From NCBI GenBank assembly GCA_012976225.1, contig JAAVVG010000023.1, positions 186,001 to 250,000 of the forward strand: a DNA stretch of 64,000 nucleotides, in the 5' to 3' direction. The notes under the pieces were generated by a model. It was not told the DNA's origin and did no database searches. It worked only from the letters and a program-made list of their open reading frames with translations. The DNA comes from Golubevia sp. BC0850 (Eukaryota > Basidiomycota > Exobasidiomycetes > Golubeviales > Golubeviaceae). The first letter of the stretch is position 1. The number at the start of each line of letters is the position of its first letter. The translations under genes were made by a program, and so were the position numbers. This document shows positions 11,554-21,321 of this stretch, piece after piece.

Positions 11554-13173
11554 CTATAACAATTTTCCCTCCTCTAACACCTTGACTCCTTTATCAAAAG
11601 TTCCCAAGAATACAGCACCTCCAAATCCAATCCACAAAGTCCTTGGAATGAAACCTGCAAACAGGTTTTTCGGCGGTTCAGTTCGGATGATGTGTAGAAG
11701 AGTTGGGATCATTCTATGATTGACTCCTTTTGGTCTTGATATGCTGTTCGAGGTGCTGGAAGCTGAAGGACTTGCGATGGTATCAGCAGCAGGAGTAGAG
11801 ACCGCTCGCTAATGCCGAGAAGAGAAGAAGAAAGTAAGGGTCAGTCCATTGGCAGACCTTCTTCACTTCTTCGCATCACTGCGACCCAACTCACCCTTTC
11901 TAGCATAATTCTAGTTTTCACCACGTCCAGAGGGGTAGTAGCACCAGCAGCTACAGCTCCAGAGATACTTCCAGCAAGACCAGCTTGCCAAGTAGGTAAT
12001 TCCCTAACTTTCCTTCTTCTCTCTTTTTCTATCGAAGCCGAAGAATGAAGTGAATCAAATGTCGAAGATATAGGTTCATTTCCAAAGTACTGGGATTCAG
12101 ATATCTGACCTTTTAGATGTTCGTAGAGTGGGAATTGAATGCAAGTGAATGGGATCTAGAAATTGGGGACAATGGAATTGGGGGGAGCTTCAGTCAACTG
12201 CCGTTCAAAGATGTAATTACTCGCCTGAGAAAACAAAGTAGGCTCAAAGTGAAGAAGTCGAAACAGGGTAAGGAAACTCACCTCTCTTCCAACTGTTCCT
12301 CCATAACCTCGGTAGTATCCTCTGATCCCACTCTCCCTGAGGACCGCCTTGAAAGCTTCAGCTGATGATACTGAGCTTCCATAACTTGAAGTCTGCTGTC
12401 GAGATTTGATGACTTCTGTGGGCACTCGGATTAGACAAGCTACCTGAAAGGAAGAGAAAAAGAGGATGAAATTTCGGATTAGGTGGGAAGCTTCTGGGAA
12501 GCGAAGTTTAAGTTAGGCTTCACAACTTGCTGCTAAGCTCTTGCTATACACATCGGAGACGCAAAAGATAGAGAGACTTGCCGATCAAGCTTAAGATAAG
12601 AAGCTGCTTCCTTGCGTCCGCTCTAATCTCCATCTGAGACTCCCAAGAACATCAAAGTAGCCTTTGAATGGAACACACCTTGGCCTTATCCTAAGTAGCA
12701 GCTCTCTTCCCACTCGATCTCCGCCTTCGCATCTCTACACTTCTCAGCTTCCAAAACTCACAATTTCTCCCATACTACTAGCCACCATATGTAATCCATG
12801 TTTCCCTATCCGACTATCACCATCAAAAACACCAGGAAACCATTTCAAAAGAGCAGGTTTCAAACTTTCATAAGTGACGAAGAAAGTAGCAGCACCTGGA
12901 GCTGATCCGACAGCAACAGAGCCTAAACCTCTATAGACCCCTTTAAAACCTCCTGAAGCTAGAAAACCTGAAGAAGATTGAAGTCTGGTTTTGATTGTAT
13001 CTATCGGATAAAACATCAAGTCTACTGTTAGACCTGAAAGAGCTCCGGCCTGTGAGATTGATGATTGAGATCAGTTGGCAAGATTTAGAAGATCGGAGGA
13101 TCGAGAGACTTACCATTAAAGCGGAAGAGAACTTAGGTCCAGTCTCTCGCTTTGGCATTGTTTCTGTAGTCAT
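11554..13173 (-). CDS. PET8: Mitochondrial S-adenosylmethionine carrier (SLC25A26/Pet8 type)
   Basis: Exchanges cytosolic S-adenosylmethionine for S-adenosylhomocysteine across the mitochondrial inner membrane. Exons 13173-13114, 13049-12762, 12443-12282, 12155-11895 and 11808-11554 encode 341 residues. All three mitochondrial-carrier signatures are present: PIDTIKTRLQ, PTEVIKSRQQ and PLDVVKTRIM. AGALSGLTVDLMFYPIDTIK, RGLGSVAVGSAPGAATFF and ACLIRVPTEV are characteristic of the SAM carrier rather than other SLC25 members. It is longer than yeast Pet8 (284 residues), because of hydrophilic loops around GNEPISSTFDS and the Ser-rich stretch before repeat-3 closure. It converges on the arrestin-like gene. 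Confidence 0.9.
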
Positions 13174-13411
13174 GTTGAACTACTTGAAGAGAGAAGGATA
13201 GAAGAAGAGGATTAAAAGAGTGGTGGGAGCGAAGGAAGAAGTTCAGGTCACAATCAAGATCCTTCTGGGTTCTTATCAAAATCCATGAGCGAAAGCAGTT
13301 CGCTCACTCAGCGATCCTTTCAGATCTCAAGAATCGACTTTGTTCTTATTGACATCTATGTATTGCGTGCGATATTTACAATAAATACAAAAAACGAGTA
13401 GCAGCGTCCAA

Positions 13412-14566
13412 TCAACCTTCCACTTCCTCTCCACTTGACCCTCTATTTCCGTTCAACAAACTCGTCCTCTCAGTTGGACGAGCTCCTTCTACGTAATCAT
13501 CTCTATCAGTGTAGAGATAATAATGTTGGAAGATTAGAATGAAGTCGTAGAAGAATGAGATCGCAGGAAGACCTCTGAAGATTGTGAGAAGATATAGAGG
13601 TGGAAGGACAAGGTCAGAGATTGCAAGTCTGTCTTCGCAACATATGTTTCGAAAAAGCCAGTGAAAGAGAATACTCACAGCTTTGCAGGATCTCCAGTGA
13701 TAGCATCCCAATCATCATTCAATCCAGCATCGATGAAGAGTTGTAACAGAGACAACACTCCACCTACTACATCGAGCAGCACACCTTCTATCCTGAACCC
13801 TGAGGTGTTCTTACGAGTGTAGTTCACTCGGACTTGAGGCTATCATATGCAAAGGAGAGAATGTCAGTAAGAGACCTTGCGAGAACTGAACACTTCCATC
13901 TCCAGCCATCTCGGCTTGTAGTCATAGCGACCCTCTCCTCCTCCCGCTCCTTCTTCCTTTCTTCCTCAATAAAGCAGATTTGATCCAATGAATTTTCTTT
14001 CCTTTCGTTCCATCCGTTCCAGGCCACTATTCTAATCACAGACTCACCATGTACTTCACGAAAGTGATTCCCAGCTTGACATATCCCATTAATAGCACAA
14101 AGTCAATCCATTTAACTTTCTCCGGTCTAGCAATACAAGCAGCCAAACATCCAAAAGTGATCGCAGTAATCCAAACCAAAGCCCCTTTAGCAGGTAAACT
14201 AACACGCTGTCCTCTTCCCTTCTGATAAAAGATGGCTTGAAGAACTTGAGCTGTTGTCAAGAACAAGGCATGTATTGCGAATCCAGCATCGTTCCATCTA
14301 ACTACATTCTCATTCCCTTCATGTCTATCTCTGTATTGTTGTCTAACAGTTCGGGATAGGATGAAAGAGAGGTTGTAGATTGAATAGCAGAGGAATCCTA
14401 CGAAGTTCAAGGAGCAGAAATCCAGAGATAAACCAGAGACTGAACGTTTTTTGTGGTTGTGAAGAGTTTGAGGCCAGAATGAAAGTGACCAGGCTAAAGT
14501 GTAGAGCCATCCTAGGAGAGTTGAGATGGCGATGAGAAGGAGTCGTCCTTGTGATTCTGAAACCAT
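13412..14566 (-). CDS. Cystinosin-type lysosomal/vacuolar cystine transporter (PQ-loop family)
   Basis: Exports cystine from the vacuole or lysosome with protons (human CTNS, yeast Ers1). Exons 14566-14048, 13839-13679 and 13574-13412 encode 280 residues. The two PQ loops are clear: WPQTLHNHKKRSVSGLSLDF early and MPQVRVNYTRKNTSGFRIEG late, with multiple hydrophobic membrane segments. VGGVLSLLQLFIDAG and DDWDAITGDPAKLGLP match the conserved third part of the family. The ATG at 14566 is the first in frame. Upstream frame continues but has no ATG before a hydrophobic stretch. Intron 1 is long for this window (208 bases). An alternative acceptor for intron 2 would add 21 residues that break family homology, so I rejected it. 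Confidence 0.88.
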
Positions 14567-15333
14567 GATGGAGCAATGAGGAGCAGAGAGAACTTGTCTC
14601 CGCTTGCTCTGGATATAGTAGTAGCTTTTGACGAGATTACTAGCGAACTGAAGAAAGTTGAGAAATAAGGATACGATGGAGAGAAGGATGGGGATAAGGA
14701 GTGAGATAGTGAGAAGTGGCAAATGAGCCCCTAAACCTCCTCGCCTCCTCCCTTGTACAATCTTAAACGTTGATATGTCAAAGCAGCTTGCTCAAAGGTC
14801 TCGGCTCCAGAATCAAAAGGATCTACCAGACATATTGTACTAGAATGAATTCGTTTGGAAGATGTCCTCTTTGCGAGTGAAGCGAGCGCATTTCGACCAG
14901 CGTGTAGGATCGAATCATGATAACCATCAGAGACAAATGTAAATTACTGAAGCTGAAGGATTTAAACAAGTCTGACCTCATAACGGGTCTACTAAATCCC
15001 TCACTAGCAGCTTTCATTTTCTCTGCTCCTACTTCTGATTACGTGCATAGTGACTTCTTATGCCTCTATTTGTGTTCTGAACTCCTCAGATCCTCGGATG
15101 AAATGGATATATTGTTTCACCTACATACCTCATCCTCACAGCGACTGAGCGATCCTCCTCACTGAGGCAGTGGCAAAAGCGCAGCCAAGGGTCGGATCTA
15201 CATAAAAAAAGAGAGGAAGATCTCATATCTCAGTGTCTCAGCATTGAGATCCAAGTTTTGTTCAACTTTCTTTCGAGAGACCTCTCTTTTCTCCCATCCC
15301 TCCTCGACCTCATCTGTCTCTACCATCCGTAAA
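14567..15333. other. Divergent intergenic region between cystinosin and Pmp3 genes
   Basis: 767 bases that should hold both promoters. An A-rich stretch (CATAAAAAAAG near 15203) sits about 130 bases before the Pmp3 ATG. No convincing gene is seen. Confidence 0.4.
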
Positions 15334-16136
15334 ATGATTCAGATAGAGACCCCAAGGAAAGAACCAGTTCTTCCACAATACCAAGAAGCCGTACCAGCAA
15401 TCCAACCTCAACAATCTTCAGATGTTGGACTTCAACCGGCGCAGCCAGGGCCCAGTGGGCAAGGGAGTTTCAGACAGTCTCGATCGTCATCATCAAAGAA
15501 TCGATATTCCCATCCCGTTCCAAGACGTGATACTGGAAGAAGCTTTGCCGACATTCTGCTAGTACCACTAGCATTCCTTCTTCCACCAGTACCGGTCTAT
15601 ATTAAAAGAGGATGCAGCTCTGAGTGAGTTAGAAACGTCAGAGGTAGTCGTTAGATTTGAGCGGCGATCTTTGCTGAATCGCTGATCCTATCCCTCTTTT
15701 CTGACTGGTTCCCTTCTACTCAACTCCCATAAAAAAATTTAATCTTCAGACTTGGAATCAATGGTGATTATAAAGATAGAGAATCAAGGGCCTTCGTATG
15801 AAGATCCATTCGGCCAAGGCGAAACGGATTCTGAGCTTCGTCTGCCTCCCTCGAATCTTTTCTCTCTACCCGCTTTGCTCCTTCAACCTACTTTTCTTCC
15901 TTCCACCAGTGCTCTTGACGCTTCTAGCATGGATTCCAGGGTGAGTTTGGATCCGTGTGTAGCTCGAGTCAACAATCCTCTTCTTAACCTTCGATCATCT
16001 TTTCCCTGAAGCAAAAGTACTGAAACCCTTCTCAACTTTCTTTTTTCGTCCAATTTCCCTCAAATCGGGTTTCAGGGTGCTGCATTCTTGGTGGATCATC
16101 GGTAGGCGTGTGCCCGAATCCCGTCTACTTCGTTGA
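15334..16136 (+). CDS. Pmp3/UPF0057-family small membrane proteolipid with N-terminal extension
   Basis: Exons 15334-15623, 15750-15763, 15910-15940 and 16076-16136 encode 131 residues. After about 75 Pro/Gln/Ser-rich residues comes the two-helix Pmp3 core: DILLVPLAFLLPPVPVYIKR, GCSSELGIN, then VLLTLLAWIPGVLHSWWIIG. Pmp3-type proteins sit in the plasma membrane or endomembranes and affect membrane potential and salt tolerance. The extension resembles longer Sna-type members. Exon 2 is only 14 bases and exon 3 only 31. Without both, the second helix is lost, and the family sequence across the joins supports them. The donor after exon 2 is a weak GTGATT. Confidence 0.87.
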
Positions 16137-17297
16137 GGTTGATCTCTCTGGCTTACAGATTGTAAAGAGAATCAAGTCTCTCTCTGTGCTCCTCTCGCAC
16201 TTACCAATCTAATGATTCATGAATATTAGAGCCATTTTCAAATGTTTCCAATTGTGAGAGCCGTTTGAACGCCTGTGTGGTCAAAAGGGCGTCTGTGAAT
16301 CAATTGATACAAGAATCTTGTCTCGACATCTTTCTGAATACCCCTTTCCTCTTGGAATTTCCTTTTCCTCTTGAAAGTGGTAAATGAATAGGTGCAAGAT
16401 GGGATTGAAACGGAGAGAGAGGTAGCGGACTGTCATCTCGAAGCATCGATGCCTCTTCTTTGACTCTCTTTCACAAAAGTCAGGCTAATTCCTTCGCCGT
16501 TGGGAAGAAACATCTTTTGTGGTTTTCGACTCAGAAATTTTCGTTTATACTTGGACCTAAGAGAGAGTGGTTCAGTATGATTAATAAGGAAGACAAGAAG
16601 AAAAAGGCGAGACTTCCACCTCAAGTAGCAAAACCGCCTCGAGTCGAAACGGATTAAACTTGCCGAAAAGTGAGTTCTAAATAAATTCTCATCAAGAATG
16701 TCAGAGAATTTGCATACAGGAACGAATTCATTCTAGACCAAGAAATCGAGCTAGACCCAACAGAGAGCAAAACCCTGATTTCCCTTTGTCTCTCGAAGCG
16801 CCCTTTGATCAAAACTGGGGGAGAAGGACAAGTGCACCCCTCTGATCTTGAGTTCCTAGGGTAGCTTACGAATCAACAAACAGAACTTTGTTTTCTTACC
16901 TGATCCGATCCTTTGGAGTCTGGAAGCCGTTGCAGGTGATCTTGCGCCTCACTGGAATTCCCATTGTCCTAGGACCTAGACTCAGCCTCAATGAGGACTC
17001 CTTGTCTTTGGGTCAGGAGAAAGTTGAGGAAATCGCATGACTTTGATCTTCTATTGTCTGAGGTAAGATTTGAGGGAAGGACAAGGGAGCCTTCTCTTCA
17101 ATTTGGCCGTAAAATCTTGTCATGCCAATCTTCACGAACAATGGAATTGATTTATAAAAGTTGCGTTTGACAAGTTTTGACGTCTTTCCCTCCCCTCCCT
17201 TTTTCCAATTTCTTCAACTCTTTTCTGGACTTGTATCAAAGCCTTTAACCTCGAGATGGTGTCTGTCCTCTTCATCCTCTTCTTCTTCTTCTTCTAG
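16137..17297. other. Gap with unresolved exon-like stretches
   Basis: No full gene could be built. Two stretches look spliced on the plus strand: 16629-16669 (QNRLESKRIKLAEK after a TAG acceptor, then GTGAGT) and 16720-16864 (NEFILDQEIELDPTESKTLI, ending in a stop). They join in frame. I could not find a start codon, a downstream partner or a family. They may belong to the gene that follows or be remnants. Confidence 0.3.
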
Positions 17298-18138
17298 GCC
17301 AAAAACGCCGCCCAATTACTTAGACCAACTTCCAAGCAATCACAATGCTCCATCAAGACCAATCGGAAGACTTAGAAAAGCAGATGTGACGACTGAAAAC
17401 TCATCACAAAGGCTCCAAAGAATCGTCTCTCGCAATTCTTCTAGCGAGATTCGAATGAATGCAAGCCCTCGACTCGTCGCCAACACCACTTCTTCCAGCT
17501 CCAATCAGTTTGACCTTCAGCTTTTACCGAGTCCTATCATCTCAGAGAGCCAGACTCATAGGATCAGATCCAATCCAGATCGAGTATTAAGGGAAGGAAA
17601 AATGGAATCTCGTCAGAACCGGCCGTGACCTCATCCAAGCAGCCTATAGACACCTTCAACGAGAGAATCTCAAAATCCTGTCATCGACTACCATCGTCTT
17701 GAAGCTCACAATCAGCTATCATGCAACAAGTTCAACTCAAATCTAACAACGCATCAACTAGAGCGCCAGTCTCCCCCATTCCAACCGACCTTTTCTTCAA
17801 GTCTAATCTCTCAAACATACACACTTTCATCTAAGACTGGAGCTGGGAAGCGAAATCGGACGGGTCCAGGTTCAACTTCAACGCTTTCAATTTTCCCTGG
17901 AGGTTTAACTAATAGCTCCAACACCTCATCAGAGAATCTTAATAATTCTTTGATGGAGGATACAGAAACTAAGAGAAAGGTCAACAGGAAGTTGGAATTC
18001 GGGGAAGAAGGTGGAGTTGGGTTGGGGATCGACATGGGGTTGGGGAGCGAGAGAGGTTCTGATGACGGTTTAAACCAAGGACGGTGGGTCGCTGGGAACG
18101 TGGGACGAGTCAAATTAATCACGAATACAAGAAGATGA
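17298..18138 (+). CDS. Possible Ser/Asn/Thr-rich hypothetical protein, 5' end unresolved
   Basis: Two open stretches, 17298-17583 and 17650-18138, join in frame across a 66-base candidate intron (GTATTA...TATAG). The first follows a CTT-rich tract ending in a TAG acceptor. The product is low-complexity: Ser/Asn/Thr-rich with basic patches (GRLRKADV, GAGKRNRTG), then an acidic/glycine stretch (LEFGEEGGVGLGIDMG) and a basic end (LITNTRR). No start codon could be assigned and no family is recognised. Open length and frame match are the only support. Confidence 0.35.
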
Positions 18139-19682
18139 TCTAAAGGGAATCAGTCTTCGATGTTGGTATCATTCTGTTTGGTTTGGTCACGAATAGTGTT
18201 TTTAGGGAGAGGGCGGGGCTGTCTAATTTGGTTCATATCAGTTTCATTCGTGTACTTCTACTTTTCCAAGAGCCATTTCCGAAAACAACAAAAAATCTCA
18301 TCTCATGTAGACATCCTTATATGCATTCCTTTAATTTCACTTCACTTCTCCAAGCCATACCGAACCTCTCTGAGCTGAAAATTCGAATCAAAAGAAAGAG
18401 GGAAGGTTTTCAGCCATTCAATGGATTTGACTTTCTTCCATGATGCGTTTTTTGGTGGTTTGGATGAACATGATGGGACTCGCCACCTTGAAAATCGTAG
18501 GGATGAGTAGGAGATAGAGATGTCAGTTTACAAGAAGGCAGATGGGCGGAACGATCTGATAGCTGAGGGAAGCGGAGAAATCAGCCTCGGTCCTGTAAAA
18601 AGATTCTACTTATAAATCAACAGAGCAGGCAATTCACGAACCTTAACGCAGGCTCCGTGAAGACCCAAGTAGCGAGTGGAACGATGTTGATGTCTTCTTC
18701 ATATATCTTCGATCTGAGTGATATGGAGTCTTCTCTCTACATGCCTTTGACTCCAGCTTTTGAGCCCTCAGATTTTAATCATAAAGATTAGAATTCGAGT
18801 TTCTGGATTGCTTCTTCGTTTTATGCCGTACTCTTTTTCCATTGTGATAAGGACATTGTGAGAGTCCTTCAAACGTTCAGGATCTCTTCGCCTCTTTCTG
18901 GCTCCTGCCATTTCATCATTTTCCTGCCACTGCTCTACAGCAGGAAGATAATTCAGAATGACAGAAGATCGGAAAGCAAAAGCCAACGGCACGAAAAGCT
19001 CTGAGAAAGCGGAGATGATCTTTCCAAAGCAGGGTCTCTGCTCTGAGCTGCCTTGCTTTGGCAGGCCACAGGAAATTCTAAAATCGATCGTAGAAAAAGG
19101 CTGAACAGATGTGAAAGCGCTTGAGAGATGCTCAGTGGTCGATTTTAAGCCCCGGGGGGGGATCGATTGCTCTCGACGTCACCAACTACCTATCCAGGGC
19201 ATCTAATCTAATCTGGGCGGCCAAAATCACCAGCCGATGGAGTTTAAGCCTGTACCCTGATAAGTGATATGTGATAGCGGAGGGGTGGGAAGGAAAGCGT
19301 TCGATTCATGCGGCGAGAGAATTCGAATGGAACCCTCGGCGTCAATCGCAGGAACAAGGGATGATGTCGACCGCCGGTTTGGGTTGCCACTCCTCTTCGA
19401 GAACTTCTTTCTAGTGAACACTCTCCACAGCTGGCTGCCCATCGAACTTTCTCATTGTGTGTGATGAGAAAGTGAGAAGATGAGAAGATTGTAGCAGGAA
19501 CGTTCATGCGGCAAGGCGTCAGAGTCCTGCTGCTACACAAAGTAGATACGTCTATGGTTCAAAGGTAAACCTATAAAAGGCCTCAATTTCCTACTTGTTC
19601 TCTTTCACTCCTCCATCTCCAAGCTCTATTCCCCTCTCTTCTCTAAGCAACTTCTTCTATCTTTCTTCTCTCTCTACTCAAG
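18139..19682. other. Intergenic region upstream of the secreted lectin-like gene
   Basis: About 1.5 kb with no gene that I can support. It contains a G-run (CCCCGGGGGGGG near 19151). The final 110 bases are the TATA box and CT-rich leader of the next gene. Confidence 0.4.
19572..19578 (+). promoter_or_regulatory. TATA box of the secreted lectin-like gene
   Basis: TATAAAA lies 111 bases before the ATG and is followed by a CTC/TCC-rich leader. The spacing matches that at the cell-wall protein gene. Confidence 0.7.
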
Positions 19683-20939
19683 ATGATCTCCGTCACCAAA
19701 ACTCTCTTAGCTGCCGCTCCTCTTCTCTCTCTAGCCGCTAGCAGAATTCTCCCAGCTCCAGTTCGAGTGAATCATAGTCAGCCATACGACAGAGCTACTT
19801 CCAAGACTGCAGTCTCTGCCAACTCTAACATCGCCGCCGATGACGTCGCTAACTGTGATCACTGTTACACGTGAGTAGTCGCGCCTTTCGACCCTTCTTG
19901 CCTTTCTTTTTTCATCCGATTGTTAAAACACTTCTTGATCACTGACTTTCTTATTATATCCCATCTCAGCTGTTTCACTTTCTTCCCACCAGCTGGAGAA
20001 AAGTTTGTCGCCTTTGTGGGTAACATGATCGTCCCCCAAAACGATCCAAGTAATTCTCAAGCTACCAACTTCGTTTGGCCAGGTCTACAAAACTCAAATG
20101 CCAATAACAATCTCTTTGTTCTGCAACCGGTCTTGAATGGGTTCCCAGCAGACAACGGAGCCTGGAGCACATTCGAGAACTACTTGGTAAGTGGGGCAGC
20201 TGGTAGGAACGCTTCAAAATGTTCCATAAACAACTATAGCATCACCGAAACTCAAAAAGAGGGAATTTGTAGTCAGACTGGTGAACTCCCTTAGACATTT
20301 GTTCTCACTCTCTCCTATATCTCGTCTCCGCGTCTCTCTTAGGTTGGAGGACCTTACGGCGATACCCAAGGTAACTCCGTTGGTACTTCAATTGGTGAAA
20401 GCCTTGCCTTCTCCATGAAGATCGCTGCAGGTGAGTAGAGGGTCGAAGAGGTCATCCTGGTGGTTCACAACCTTAATTGACCACCTCTTTTCGTACAGAT
20501 GGCCAGTCCTGGGACATCAGCTCCAACGGGGCCAACAACAACTACCCAATTACTGATGACTTGATTGAGGCATTGTTCTGCGGAGAATTCTACAACTCCA
20601 ACTGGAACTTCGGTAACTTGGTTTTCACCGACGTCCAAGTGAGTCTTTTTTGAAAAATTGATCAAGGGCGACGACGACCTACTCACCCTACCTTCTCCCC
20701 AATCTTCTCAGATGGTCGCTACCGGAACTGATAGTTCCTGGTGTGTCGAAGGAGGTCAGAACCCATCAGGTGTCCAAGGAACCTGGGAAGGTGTTTGTGA
20801 GTACCAAAAACCACCTTGCTTTATGTTTCGTTTCGCTGACCTCTCCTCGCTCTTTACTTCTCTTCTTCTAGCCATTGTTACTGACGAGAACTCAAACACC
20901 GTCTGCAACGTGAGCAAATTGACCATGACTATCGCTTAA
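19683..20939 (+). CDS. Secreted protein, probably of concanavalin A-like/glucanase fold
   Basis: Exons 19683-19870, 19970-20186, 20343-20430, 20499-20638, 20712-20796 and 20872-20939 encode 261 residues. A signal peptide (MISVTKTLLAAAPLLSLAAS) leads into a region typical of fungal secreted proteins with lectin-like jelly-roll folds: QATNFVWPGLQ, LFVLQPVLNGFP, AWSTFENYL, IGESLAFSMKI and WDISSNGANN. Cys residues recur (CDHCYTCF, LFCGEFY, SWCVEGG, TVCNVSKL), which suggests disulphides. No catalytic residues can be assigned, so enzyme activity is not claimed. The family call rests on the FVWPGLQ/LQPVLN pattern and is moderate. Confidence 0.72.
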
Positions 20940-21321
20940 ATGCCCTTGACCTCATCGCATACAGTCTTCCGACTCCACTTTTGTCGACGCTTCGTTTTTT
21001 TCTCCGTTTCTCCGTTTCGCCGTTTCTGTACCTTTCGACTTCTTTCTCCTCTCTTTTCTTTCTCCTCTCTTTACCATCTTTCAACGACTCGCAGTCGCTT
21101 CACTTTGTTCCCAACTTTTACCTTTAATTCATCCCGTGGTTCTTGACAATCAAACCTTGGACTTTTGAAGTGTTGGAGGCAGCACTCTTGTTTTGACTGA
21201 GATTTTATCACTATGCCCAAACGAGTCTTGAGACAAAAGATTGAATCTAAGAAAGAGATCGGGGTGAGGATTCAGAGCGATGTGTTTGCGAGCAAAGGCA
21301 GAGCGACAGTAATTCCAACCT
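20940..21321. other. Convergent 3' regions
   Basis: Pyrimidine-rich spacer between the stop codons of the lectin-like gene and NOC4, presumably both 3' UTRs. No gene is seen. Confidence 0.5.

Noticed and set aside
13575-13678. Using the earlier AG so that cystinosin gains 21 residues
   Set aside because: The added LAISDLVLPPLYLL stretch breaks the family sequence; the later acceptor restores GDPAKLGLPAISFFYDF.
17272-17296. CTT repeat as a microsatellite or regulatory repeat
   Set aside because: It ends in TAG before an open frame and looks like an ordinary intron pyrimidine tract.
19227-19540. Overlapping minus-strand frames of 71 and 98 codons upstream of the lectin-like gene
   Set aside because: Two frames overlap in promoter DNA, no domain or splice pattern, composition not protein-like.
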